NCBI GenBank assembly: GCA_016282215.1
Contig: JAEEKC010000181.1
Span: 1 to 5,293, forward strand
Direction: 5' to 3'
DNA length: 5,293 nucleotides
Source of the DNA: Lachnospiraceae bacterium
GTDB lineage: Bacteria; Bacillota; Clostridia; Lachnospirales; Lachnospiraceae
Shown here piece by piece: positions 1 through 5,293 of the stretch. The notes under the pieces were generated by a model. That model was not told the DNA's origin. It made no database searches and saw nothing but the letters and a program-made list of their open reading frames with translations. Made by a program: the position numbers and the translations under genes. The stretch's first letter is position 1, and each line of letters starts with the position of its first letter.

Positions 1-37
1 GAAATTAGATATTACCATTCGCAGAAAATCTGCTGTG

Positions 38-1147
38 CTAAATCTTACCCTGTACGTGGTATACGTACGCCAGTACCTGCGCTACCGCCTCATACAGCTC
101 CGGCGGTATCTGCTCGCCGATCTCGACATTATGATAAAGCATTCGGGCCAGCGGTTTATTTTCCACCACTTCAATGCGGTTTTCCTTTGCCACCTCTTTG
201 ATCCTGGCCGCCAGGTAATCCTGCCCTTTTGCCAGGACGATGGGCGAAGGCGCTACAGAAGTATCATACTGGACAGCGACTGCATAGTGAGTCGGGTTTG
301 TGATGACCACATCCGCCTTCGGGATATCCTGCATCATACGGCGGCGGGATGCCTCACGCATACGCTGCCGCTGCTGTCCCTTGATCTGCGGATCACCTTC
401 GGAGTCTTTGTATTCATCCTTGACTTCCTGCTTGGTCATCTTCATATCTTCTCTGAACTTATGCTTTTGATAAGCAAAGTCGATGGCCGCGATCAGGATA
501 TAGACAAAGGATATCCGAAGTCCTAAGTTAATGGCTATGTTTCCGGCTGCTGCGATACCTTCCCAAAGCGGCATGTTGAACAGCAGGTAGATCAGATTCG
601 CCTGATCCCGCAGCGTCAGATACGCAATATAGAGGATCAATCCGATCTTCAATATGGATTTCAGCAGTTCCACCACCGACTGCATGGAAAACAGACGTTT
701 AAATCCGTTGATGGGATTCATCTTCGAGGGTTTCGGCTGTAGCGGTTTGGCCGTCACCTTCCAGGGAATCTGCACAAGGTCAGATACAAAGGAAAGGATC
801 AGTCCGGTCAGCAAAAACGGCAGCATCAGGATCAGTATCCGGATCGCCATCAGGCGAAGCATGCTGATCATGGTCTGCTCCCTGATCTGCCCTGCCACCA
901 GCCCCTGTGCATCCGGGATCCGGTTATAAAACGCGGAAAACATGGACAGCATGCTCTCCCCTATAAAAGAGAGCGCAAAGCGAAGGGTCAGAAACAGTCC
1001 GATCAGCGTAACTGCATTGGTAACCTCTTTACTCTTCGCGACCTGGCCTTCTTTTCGGGCGTCCTCTAACTTTTTAGAGGTAGCCTCTTCCGTCTTTTCC
1101 CCGCCGGGTCCTTCTTTTGCAAAAAACTGCAGGTCATACAGAATCAT
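38..1147 (-). CDS. flhB: FlhB: flagellar export gate specificity-switch protein
   Basis: This 369-residue export-gate protein controls the switch from rod/hook to filament export. The N-terminus (LQFFAKEGPGGEKTEEATSKK, then ARKEGQVAKSKEV at 30-42) is typical of the family. Four hydrophobic segments follow at about 45-65, 99-121, 158-178 and 200-224. A charged linker (about 225-270: KHKFREDMKMTKQEVKDEYKDSEGDPQIKGQQRQ) leads to the cytoplasmic domain. The self-cleavage motif NPTH is intact at 284-287, with cleavage expected between N284 and P285. The downstream block (HYAVAVQYD; AKGQDYLAARIKEVAKENRIEVVENKPLARMLY) is canonical. Length is close to B. subtilis FlhB (about 360). The start overlaps the fliR stop as ATGA. 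No terminator follows, which fits continuation into flhA. Confidence 0.97.
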   Translation of the reverse strand: MILYDLQFFAKEGPGGEKTEEATSKKLEDARKEGQVAKSKEVTNAVTLIGLFLTLRFALSFIGESMLSMFSAFYNRIPDAQGLVAGQIREQTMISMLRLMAIRILILMLPFLLTGLILSFVSDLVQIPWKVTAKPLQPKPSKMNPINGFKRLFSMQSVVELLKSILKIGLILYIAYLTLRDQANLIYLLFNMPLWEGIAAAGNIAINLGLRISFVYILIAAIDFAYQKHKFREDMKMTKQEVKDEYKDSEGDPQIKGQQRQRMREASRRRMMQDIPKADVVITNPTHYAVAVQYDTSVAPSPIVLAKGQDYLAARIKEVAKENRIEVVENKPLARMLYHNVEIGEQIPPELYEAVAQVLAYVYHVQGKI

Positions 1148-1929
1148 GGCATCATTGCCTCCACGATGGAAACCACCATAATCTTGGTCTGCTTATACAC
1201 AAAATCTGCCACATAAGGCAGCATCATCGCCGTAAACATCATAACCACAAGGCCTGTCAGCACCTTGATCTGCATACCCACGGCAAACATATTCATCTGC
1301 GGTGCCACTTTTGCCAGAATACCCAGCACAACATTGACGATCAGGATCACCGCAAAGATCGGCATACAGATCCGGAAACCGATATTGACATATTCCGCCA
1401 GATAATACAGCAGGGAATCATAGAGCTTCTGCTGGTTGAAAACCGCCTGCCCGATGGGAAACAGCGAATAGGTTTCCACAATGGCCTCGATCACATACCT
1501 GTGCATCCCCGAGATCAGCAGCATCAGGAGCACGGCATACTGATAATAAAAACCGGTGATCGTGGCATTTTCCCTTGTAGAAGGATCAATGGCGTTGACC
1601 ATGGAAAAACCGATATCCATATCCACGATACGTCCTGCGAAAAACACAATGGAAATACAGATATTTGCTGCCCATCCGACCAGGATCCCCACCAGCAGCT
1701 CCTTGATGACCAGCGTGGAATACTCCAGCACCGTGCTGTAGGCAACCGCAGCATGCGGCAGCGTGGCATAATAGGTCAGGTATCCGAGGAAGATCGAAAG
1801 TGCGATCTTAAACTGGTTCGGCACACCTGTCCGGCTGTAAAACGGAGCCGAATAGATAAACCCACTCATCCTGACGATGAACAAAAGCAGTATCTCAAAT
1901 TCCTGATAGCGAAAACTGAGGTCCAGCAT
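1144..1929 (-). CDS. fliR: FliR: flagellar export gate subunit
   Basis: This 261-residue polytopic membrane protein has the usual FliR length, with about six hydrophobic segments spread along its sequence. Conserved blocks are visible: FAGRIVDMDIGFSMVNAIDP (97-116), followed by STRENATITG, and LGILAKVAPQMNMFAVGMQ with IKVLTG (202-226). FliR completes the FliP/FliQ pore through which rod, hook and filament subunits are exported. Only a weak AGG lies upstream, at the end of fliQ and 6 bases from the ATG; the start follows the fliQ stop by three bases (TAACTTATG), so coupling to fliQ is likely. Its stop overlaps the flhB start as ATGA. Confidence 0.96.
   Translation of the reverse strand: MLDLSFRYQEFEILLLFIVRMSGFIYSAPFYSRTGVPNQFKIALSIFLGYLTYYATLPHAAVAYSTVLEYSTLVIKELLVGILVGWAANICISIVFFAGRIVDMDIGFSMVNAIDPSTRENATITGFYYQYAVLLMLLISGMHRYVIEAIVETYSLFPIGQAVFNQQKLYDSLLYYLAEYVNIGFRICMPIFAVILIVNVVLGILAKVAPQMNMFAVGMQIKVLTGLVVMMFTAMMLPYVADFVYKQTKIMVVSIVEAMMP
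1158..1162 (-). promoter_or_regulatory. Ribosome binding site for flhB inside fliR
   Basis: GGAGG sits in the last codons of fliR, 10 bases before the flhB ATG. The spacing is a little long, but with the ATGA overlap it supports this start and coupled translation. Confidence 0.7.
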
Positions 1930-1932
1930 AAG

Positions 1933-2202
1933 TTACCTGATATAACGAGAAAAATCCGACCACAGATCAACCATAAAGCCGGACATATTATTCAGCATCC
2001 ATTCTCCGAGAAGCATCAGCGCCAAAAAGATAGACAGGATCTTCGGCACGAATGTCAGTGTCTGCTCCTGAATACTGGTCATGGTCTGAAATACACTGAC
2101 AGTCAGACCGATGATCAGCGACACCAGAAGCACCGGTGCTGCTGTCTTGATCACGATAAACAGTGCCTGCGAGCACATCTCCACAACCAGATCGACTGAC
2201 AT
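1933..2202 (-). CDS. fliQ: FliQ: flagellar export gate subunit
   Basis: This 89-residue protein has the standard family length and two hydrophobic hairpin helices (about 12-38 and 50-70). Between them is the conserved family signature FQTMTSIQEQTLTFVPKI (residues 38-55). FliQ packs around the FliP/FliR core in the export-gate helical assembly. The start is fixed by AGAGGAG 6 bases upstream. The stop lies three bases before the fliR ATG, so the two genes are probably translated together. No anomaly is visible. Confidence 0.96.
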   Translation of the reverse strand: MSVDLVVEMCSQALFIVIKTAAPVLLVSLIIGLTVSVFQTMTSIQEQTLTFVPKILSIFLALMLLGEWMLNNMSGFMVDLWSDFSRYIR

Positions 2203-2208
2203 CTTCTT

Positions 2209-2215
2209 CTCCTCT
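2209..2215 (-). promoter_or_regulatory. Ribosome binding site for fliQ
   Basis: AGAGGAG lies 6 bases before the fliQ ATG, within the 53-base fliP-fliQ gap (2203-2255). The rest of that gap shows no convincing promoter or terminator. fliQ therefore has its own initiation signal rather than relying on coupling to fliP. Confidence 0.85.
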
Positions 2216-2255
2216 TAGAACCGCTCCGTTCCCATCTCTCTATAGTAGCTTCGCG

Positions 2256-3215
2256 TTAATAAAACGTCTTCACCAGATTCACGATCACCAGATTCCATCC
2301 GTCCGCCAGTACGAACAACAGGATCTTGAATGGCATCGAGATCGTCGTCGGCGGGAGCATCATCATACCCATGGCCATAAGGGAAGATGCCACCACCATA
2401 TCGATCACAAGGAACGGGATATAGATAATGAAACCGATGATAAATGCCGTACGAAGCTCCGATACCATGAAAGCCGGGATCAGAACCTGAGTCGGGATAT
2501 CATCCAGCTCCATATCATCCGTCCACTGCGTGCCTGAGATCTCGATAAACATCTGCGCGTCTTTTTTCTGCGTCTGCTTATACATGAACTCCCGAAGGGG
2601 TGCCATGCCGATCTCAAAGGCCTCTTCCTGTGTGATCTCTCCTGCTTCAAAAGGCTTGATCGCCTCATTATTGATCTGTGTAAAAATAGGCGCCATGATA
2701 AACCAGGTCAGAAAAAGAGATATTCCGATCATTACCTGATTCGGGGGCGCCGTCTGCGTATTTAAGGCCTGTCTGGTAAAATGCAGCACCACCAGGATCC
2801 TGGTGAAGCTGGTCAGACAGATGACCAATGTCGGGGCAATGGCAATTGCCGTTAGTATGAGAAGGATCCGAAGAGATCCCGTAATGGTTCCGTTTCCGCC
2901 GGCATAAGTGATCGTAACATCATTTGCGATGTTCAGTTCACCGAGCTGATCCTGATTCTCGGTCTGCCCGGGATCATACCGGTTGGTCTGGGTCTGTGTG
3001 TCCCCTGCTCTTCTCCTTTCACCAAGGCCGTTGGAACCGACAGCCTGGGATGTGGTCTGATTCGTGGTATCGCTCCCGATGGAAGCGGCCACCGCAATCG
3101 GTCCCGAAAGGATAAAAAAGCCAAGTAAAAGCCATGCCACCGTCATCCGCAGGGACTGCATATTTACTTTTCCGGATCGATTTTTCAGTGATCGATCTTT
3201 CAACGGATTAAGCAT
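2256..3215 (-). CDS. fliP: FliP: flagellar export gate pore protein with a long N-terminal extension
   Basis: This core export-gate subunit forms the membrane pore with FliQ and FliR. A basic N-terminus (residues 1-24) leads into a hydrophobic signal sequence (about 25-43) with a plausible cleavage site near AVAAS (41-45). A polar, Thr/Asn/Gln/Gly-rich segment follows (about 45-112). The conserved core starts near 113. It contains SFTRILVVLHFTRQALNTQ with APPNQ (about 136-160), a central extracytoplasmic domain (about 180-240), and IPAFMVSELRTAFIIGF through MMMLPPTTISMPFKILLFV (about 246-303). At 319 residues it is much longer than B. subtilis FliP (about 221) or E. coli FliP (about 245), and the surplus is N-terminal. 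The start is supported by GGAGG 6 bases upstream; it overlaps the fliO stop by 8 bases. Identity is certain; the role of the extension is unknown. Confidence 0.97.
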   Translation of the reverse strand: MLNPLKDRSLKNRSGKVNMQSLRMTVAWLLLGFFILSGPIAVAASIGSDTTNQTTSQAVGSNGLGERRRAGDTQTQTNRYDPGQTENQDQLGELNIANDVTITYAGGNGTITGSLRILLILTAIAIAPTLVICLTSFTRILVVLHFTRQALNTQTAPPNQVMIGISLFLTWFIMAPIFTQINNEAIKPFEAGEITQEEAFEIGMAPLREFMYKQTQKKDAQMFIEISGTQWTDDMELDDIPTQVLIPAFMVSELRTAFIIGFIIYIPFLVIDMVVASSLMAMGMMMLPPTTISMPFKILLFVLADGWNLVIVNLVKTFY

Positions 3216-3609
3216 CGTCGTCCTCCGGTTTTGTAGGCGATTTATGTTTGCGGGGCAGATTTGCCGCTGCTTTTTTCAGAAAATCCTGAAATTCCTGACC
3301 GCCCGGGAGCGCTGCGCCTTCCTGCAGCGTAAGCGTTTCCGGATCCAGCTTCGTAATGAGCCTGGCCCCGTCTTTTCCCACGGAAATGAGAAGATACTGA
3401 TCCCCTGCCCGCACGATCTCCAATACCACGTTCTGACTGAGCCTTGCCGCTTCGACCACTTCGATATTGGCGGATCCCATCCTTTTTTTCTGGAATCCGG
3501 CCACATAACGACTTGTCCAATAGGTAATGCCCAGCACAAAAATGAACAGGATCAGGACCGTGATAAACCTGGTAACGGAATAGACCCCGCCGGTCTGCGC
3601 GATCAGCAT
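3208..3609 (-). CDS. fliO: FliO (FliZ-like): flagellar export gate assembly protein
   Basis: This is a small bitopic membrane protein of 133 residues. It has a short N-terminus, one membrane segment (about 13-31), then a basic stretch (about 34-43: RYVAGFQKKR) that places the rest in the cytoplasm. Residues about 48-90 (ANIEVVEAARLSQNVVLEIVRAGDQYLLISVGKDGARLITKLD) carry the conserved FliO beta-rich core. The tail is charged and ends in DDDA. FliO promotes stable FliP assembly in the export gate. The protein family is weakly conserved, so the call leans partly on position between cheY and fliP. The ATG begins one base after the cheY stop (TAATATG) with only a weak purine-rich stretch upstream, so translation is probably coupled to cheY. 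It lacks a clear cleavable signal peptide, unlike typical Bacillus FliZ. Confidence 0.88.
   Translation of the reverse strand: MLIAQTGGVYSVTRFITVLILFIFVLGITYWTSRYVAGFQKKRMGSANIEVVEAARLSQNVVLEIVRAGDQYLLISVGKDGARLITKLDPETLTLQEGAALPGGQEFQDFLKKAAANLPRKHKSPTKPEDDDA
3222..3226 (-). promoter_or_regulatory. Ribosome binding site that sets the fliP start
   Basis: GGAGG lies 6 bases before the fliP ATG, inside the end of fliO. The next in-frame methionines (M19, M24) have no comparable site, so this decides the upstream start. The fliO stop overlaps the first codons (ATGCTTAA), which suggests re-initiation coupling. Confidence 0.85.
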
Positions 3610-3610
3610 A

Positions 3611-3973
3611 TTAACCGACTACTTTCTTAACAGCTTCGATAACGCGGTCTGCCTGGAACGGTTTTACGATGAAGTCCTTGGCTCCTGCCTGAATGGACTC
3701 GATAACCATAGCCTGCTGTCCCATGGCTGAACACATGATGACCATAGCGCCGGAATCATTTTCCTTGATCTTCTTAAGTGCTGCGATACCGTCCATTTCC
3801 GGCATGGTGATGTCCATGAGCACCAGATCCGGCTTCAGCTCGTTGTACTTTTCAACAGCCTTTGCACCGTTCTCTGCCTCACCTGCAACATTGTAACCGT
3901 TCTTGGTCAGAATGTCCTTGATCATCATCCGCATGAATGCTGCATCGTCACAGATCAAAATGTTTTTTGCCAT
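3611..3973 (-). CDS. cheY: CheY: chemotaxis response regulator (single receiver domain)
   Basis: This is a stand-alone receiver domain of 120 residues, the usual CheY length, with no output domain. When phosphorylated by CheA it binds the flagellar switch and alters rotation. All key residues are visible: acidic pocket D9-D10, phospho-acceptor D54 in LVLMDITMPEMDG, switch Ser S82 (CSAMGQQ), and K104 followed by P105 in DFIVKPF. The start is set by AGGAGG 9 bases upstream. fliY, encoding a likely CheY-P phosphatase with a CheY-binding N-terminal peptide, is the preceding gene, so signal and signal terminator are adjacent. The stop lies one base before the fliO start. Placement inside the flagellar export cluster matches the Bacillus/Clostridia fla/che order and makes a chemotaxis role far more likely than another receiver function. 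Confidence 0.96.
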   Translation of the reverse strand: MAKNILICDDAAFMRMMIKDILTKNGYNVAGEAENGAKAVEKYNELKPDLVLMDITMPEMDGIAALKKIKENDSGAMVIMCSAMGQQAMVIESIQAGAKDFIVKPFQADRVIEAVKKVVG

Positions 3974-3982
3974 TTCTTCTTT

Positions 3983-3988
3983 CCTCCT
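3983..3988 (-). promoter_or_regulatory. Strong ribosome binding site for cheY
   Basis: A full AGGAGG lies 9 bases before the cheY ATG. It is the best Shine-Dalgarno match in the window. That fits a need for more CheY than export-gate protein and supports translation of cheY independently of fliY. Confidence 0.9.
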
Positions 3989-3998
3989 GAATTCATCT

Positions 3999-4019
3999 TG
4001 TAAAGGGATGTCCCCTACA
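3999..4019 (-). other. Candidate RNA stem-loop in the fliY-cheY gap
   Basis: On the minus-strand RNA the arms UGUAGGGG and CCUUUACA can form 8 continuous pairs, including two G-U wobbles, around a 5-base loop. The two wobbles would be C-A mismatches in plus-strand RNA, so the fold favours the transcribed strand. It sits 10 bases upstream of the cheY ribosome binding site and has no following U-tract. An RNA processing, stability or translation element is possible; a terminator is unlikely. Confidence 0.4.
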
Positions 4020-4038
4020 ACTCTCTACACTTTTCGGC

Positions 4039-4057
4039 GATCATCTACTTGATGATC
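4039..4057 (-). other. Stem-loop overlapping the fliY stop codon
   Basis: A perfect 7-base inverted repeat (GATCATC and GATGATC) flanks a 5-base loop, AAGTA on the coding strand. The fliY TAG stop spans the end of the loop and the start of the second arm. No T-run follows, so it is not a standard intrinsic terminator. Part of its sequence is constrained by the FliY C-terminal codons, so chance cannot be excluded. It may be an intercistronic RNA structure. Confidence 0.45.
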
Positions 4058-5286
4058 TCCGTAACCCTCACACCGAAACTTTCTTCGATGACAACAACTT
4101 CGCCCTTTGCGACGAACTTGCCGTTGACTAAAACATCGATCGGTTCACCTGCGATCTTATCCAGCTCTATAATGGTACCCGGTGTAAAATCCAGGATCTC
4201 CGATATCGATTTTCTTGTTCTTCCCAGTTCCACCGTTACCTCCAGCGGAACATCCATGATAAGCCCGATGTTTTCGCCGCCCGGCATCATCATTGTCGGT
4301 GCGCCGAAGGATTGGAACTGCGCCGGCGAGATATTGGCCGGTGCCATCTGCGTCATGTCCGGCATTCCCATTTGCGGCATCGCCATCTGCGGCATTCCCA
4401 TCTGCGGCATCCCCATCTGGGGCATTCCCATTTGCGGCATCCCCATCTGCGGCATCTGCTGTTGCTGCTGCATGGGATCCGGAGCCGGCGGCGGTGTAAA
4501 CGGCTGCGGCGCAGGAGCCGGTTCCGGAGCGGGCGCCGGGGCCGGAGCCGGTTCGGGTGCAGGTTCCTGCGTTCCCATCACGGTCTCATACAGGGACCTT
4601 GCAAAATCTACCGGATAAAGCTGCATCAGCGTCGAATCAACCAGATCGCCGATCTGCATCCTGAAAGAGATCTTCACAAACTTTCCGCCCAGGAAAGGCG
4701 CAATCTCGGAACCATCCTTGGTATCGATCAGATTTACCAGATTTGCCTCCGGCGGACTGATATCGATCATTTTTCCGAGCATGGATGAAAGAGATGTCGC
4801 GGATGAACCCATCATCTGGTTCATGGCCTCGGAGATCGCCGACAGATGCAGCTCTCCGAGCTCACCCTCTGTATTGGTACCGTCTCCGCCCATCATCAGG
4901 TCTGTGATGATCTTGACATCCTGCTCGCGAAGGATCAGGATATTGGCCCCGTCAAGCCCTACCGTGTACTTGATCTGAATGAAAACACAGGGCTTTTCAA
5001 ACTCCTGGGCAAAGGTACTCCAGGTCGCGATGGAAACCTCCGGCGTTGAGATATCGACCTTCTGATTGACCAGTGAAAACAGTGTTGTCGCACTGGTTCC
5101 CATACTGATATTGGCGATCTCACCGATGGCATCCTTCTCAATATCTGTCAGTTCCACATCGCCCATCGTGGCCGCTGCGGGCACAAAATCATCTTGCGGC
5201 GGCGGCTCCGGAGCGGCTTCCACTTCCGGTACAACGCCATCTGCCATGGAATTCAGGAGCGCATTGATCTCGTCCTGGGACAGCAT
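4045..5286 (-). CDS. fliY: FliY: flagellar switch protein with CheC-like CheY-P phosphatase and FliN domains
   Basis: This C-ring (rotor switch) protein joins a CheY-P phosphatase to a FliN-type ring domain. Residues 2-11 (LSQDEINALL) match the short EIN/EID peptide by which FliM and FliY bind CheY-P. Residues about 43-235 form a CheC-like domain with two active-site motifs of the form D/S-x3-E-x2-N-x22-P: D52, E56, N59, P82 and S149, E153, N156, P179. Both are complete, so phosphatase activity is likely. Residues about 240-336 are a low-complexity linker (Ala-Pro, poly-Gln, then MPQMG repeats). Residues about 340-413 are a SpoA/FliN domain (DVPLEVTVELG to the C-terminus). At 413 residues it is longer than B. 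subtilis FliY (about 378), mostly because of the linker. The frame stays open to the window edge, with Asp-Gly codons before this ATG, and only 7 upstream bases are visible, so the true start may lie slightly outside. cheY, the substrate gene, follows directly. Identity is very secure; the start is not. Confidence 0.96.
   Translation of the reverse strand: MLSQDEINALLNSMADGVVPEVEAAPEPPPQDDFVPAAATMGDVELTDIEKDAIGEIANISMGTSATTLFSLVNQKVDISTPEVSIATWSTFAQEFEKPCVFIQIKYTVGLDGANILILREQDVKIITDLMMGGDGTNTEGELGELHLSAISEAMNQMMGSSATSLSSMLGKMIDISPPEANLVNLIDTKDGSEIAPFLGGKFVKISFRMQIGDLVDSTLMQLYPVDFARSLYETVMGTQEPAPEPAPAPAPAPEPAPAPQPFTPPPAPDPMQQQQQMPQMGMPQMGMPQMGMPQMGMPQMAMPQMGMPDMTQMAPANISPAQFQSFGAPTMMMPGGENIGLIMDVPLEVTVELGRTRKSISEILDFTPGTIIELDKIAGEPIDVLVNGKFVAKGEVVVIEESFGVRVTEIIK
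4363..4452 (-). repeat. Six in-frame 15-base repeats encoding PQMGM in the FliY linker
   Basis: Six tandem 15-base units encode PQMGM (residues 279-308), with one variant PQMAM (unit 5), followed by a degenerate PDM. Differences between units fall at third codon positions of Gln (CAG/CAA), Gly (GGG/GGA) and Pro (CCG/CCC), apart from one Gly to Ala change. The Gly codon alternates GGG, GGA, GGG, GGA, GCG, GGA along the array, which suggests growth by 30-base dimers. The array lies between the CheC-like and FliN domains and probably acts as a flexible or sticky tether. The function is unknown. Confidence 0.95.
4507..4566 (-). repeat. Ala-Pro (EPAPAP) rich segment of the FliY linker
   Basis: Residues 241-260 of FliY alternate Ala and Pro with periodic Glu (EPAPEPAPAPAP and onward). 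The DNA is a GC-rich imperfect repeat of Ala and Pro codons. It directly follows the CheC-like domain and precedes a Pro-rich and poly-Gln stretch (residues 261-277). Such Ala-Pro runs usually act as extended, fairly stiff inter-domain spacers; that role is inferred here. Confidence 0.85.
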
Positions 5287-5293
5287 TCCGTCC

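Noticed and set aside
21..33. Small inverted repeat GCAGA-N3-TCTGC downstream of flhB as a terminator
   Set aside because: The stem is only 5 bp and no T-run follows on the minus strand; flhA would be expected to continue the operon.
1117..2199. A 360-codon open frame on the plus strand across fliR and fliQ
   Set aside because: It is in exact codon register opposite fliR and fliQ, so T-centred hydrophobic codons become A-centred codons. That explains its His/Gln/Asp-rich, low-complexity product. It has no recognisable domain, and the minus-strand genes are certain.
2218..2231. Short inverted repeat (GAAC/GTTC) in the fliP-fliQ gap
   Set aside because: Four base pairs plus one possible wobble with a 6-base loop is well within chance and has no U-tract.
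3159..3161. Alternative fliP start at M19, just before the signal sequence
   Set aside because: It would give a more typical signal peptide, but it lacks a good ribosome binding site, whereas the upstream ATG has GGAGG 6 bases away and a coupled overlap with fliO.
4031..4038. GCCGAAAA on the minus strand, resembling a sigma-28 type -10 element (GCCGATAA)
   Set aside because: No TAAA-like -35 element lies about 15 bases upstream, where the sequence is the end of fliY, so a promoter is not supported.
4312..4788. Plus-strand open frame with a His-Leu-Arg repeat (HLRHSHLRHPHL)
   Set aside because: It is the codon-aligned antisense of the FliY repeat linker; the periodicity comes from the MPQMG array.

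Overview
The window is one compact block of flagellar genes, all on the minus strand. Read in the direction of transcription (from high to low coordinates) it runs fliY, cheY, fliO, fliP, fliQ, fliR, flhB. I find no believable gene on the plus strand, and no rRNA, tRNA, CRISPR array or mobile element. The order matches the late part of the fla/che operon known from Bacillus and the Clostridia (fliM-fliY-cheY-fliO/fliZ-fliP-fliQ-fliR-flhB-flhA). A FliY that fuses a CheC-like phosphatase to a FliN-type domain also points to a motile Firmicute. The style of the proteins suggests a Clostridia member, possibly Lachnospiraceae. That placement is an inference from layout and protein character, not from a search.

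Layout. At 5286-4045 lies fliY, whose start is at or just beyond the right edge of the window. A 71-base gap (4044-3974) holds two candidate RNA stem-loops and a strong ribosome binding site. cheY (3973-3611) follows, then fliO (3609-3208, one base after the cheY stop), fliP (3215-2256, overlapping fliO by 8 bases), a 53-base gap with a strong ribosome binding site, fliQ (2202-1933), fliR (1929-1144, three bases later) and flhB (1147-38, overlapping fliR by 4 bases). The last 37 bases lie beyond flhB, where flhA would be expected.

How they work together. FliO, FliP, FliQ, FliR and FlhB build the membrane export gate of the flagellar type III secretion system. FliO helps FliP assemble, FliP/FliQ/FliR form the pore, and FlhB switches substrate specificity after self-cleavage at its NPTH site. 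FliY belongs to the C-ring (switch) and carries two intact CheC-type active-site motifs that should dephosphorylate CheY-P. CheY, encoded next door, is the signal that sets rotation. The window therefore joins the export gate to the switch and its signal input.

Nothing here looks like a wholly new system. The notable points are: a Met-Pro-Gln-Met-Gly repeat linker in FliY with a hidden 30-base period; a long polar N-terminal extension in FliP; two tandem stem-loops between fliY and cheY; and an uncertain FliY start.
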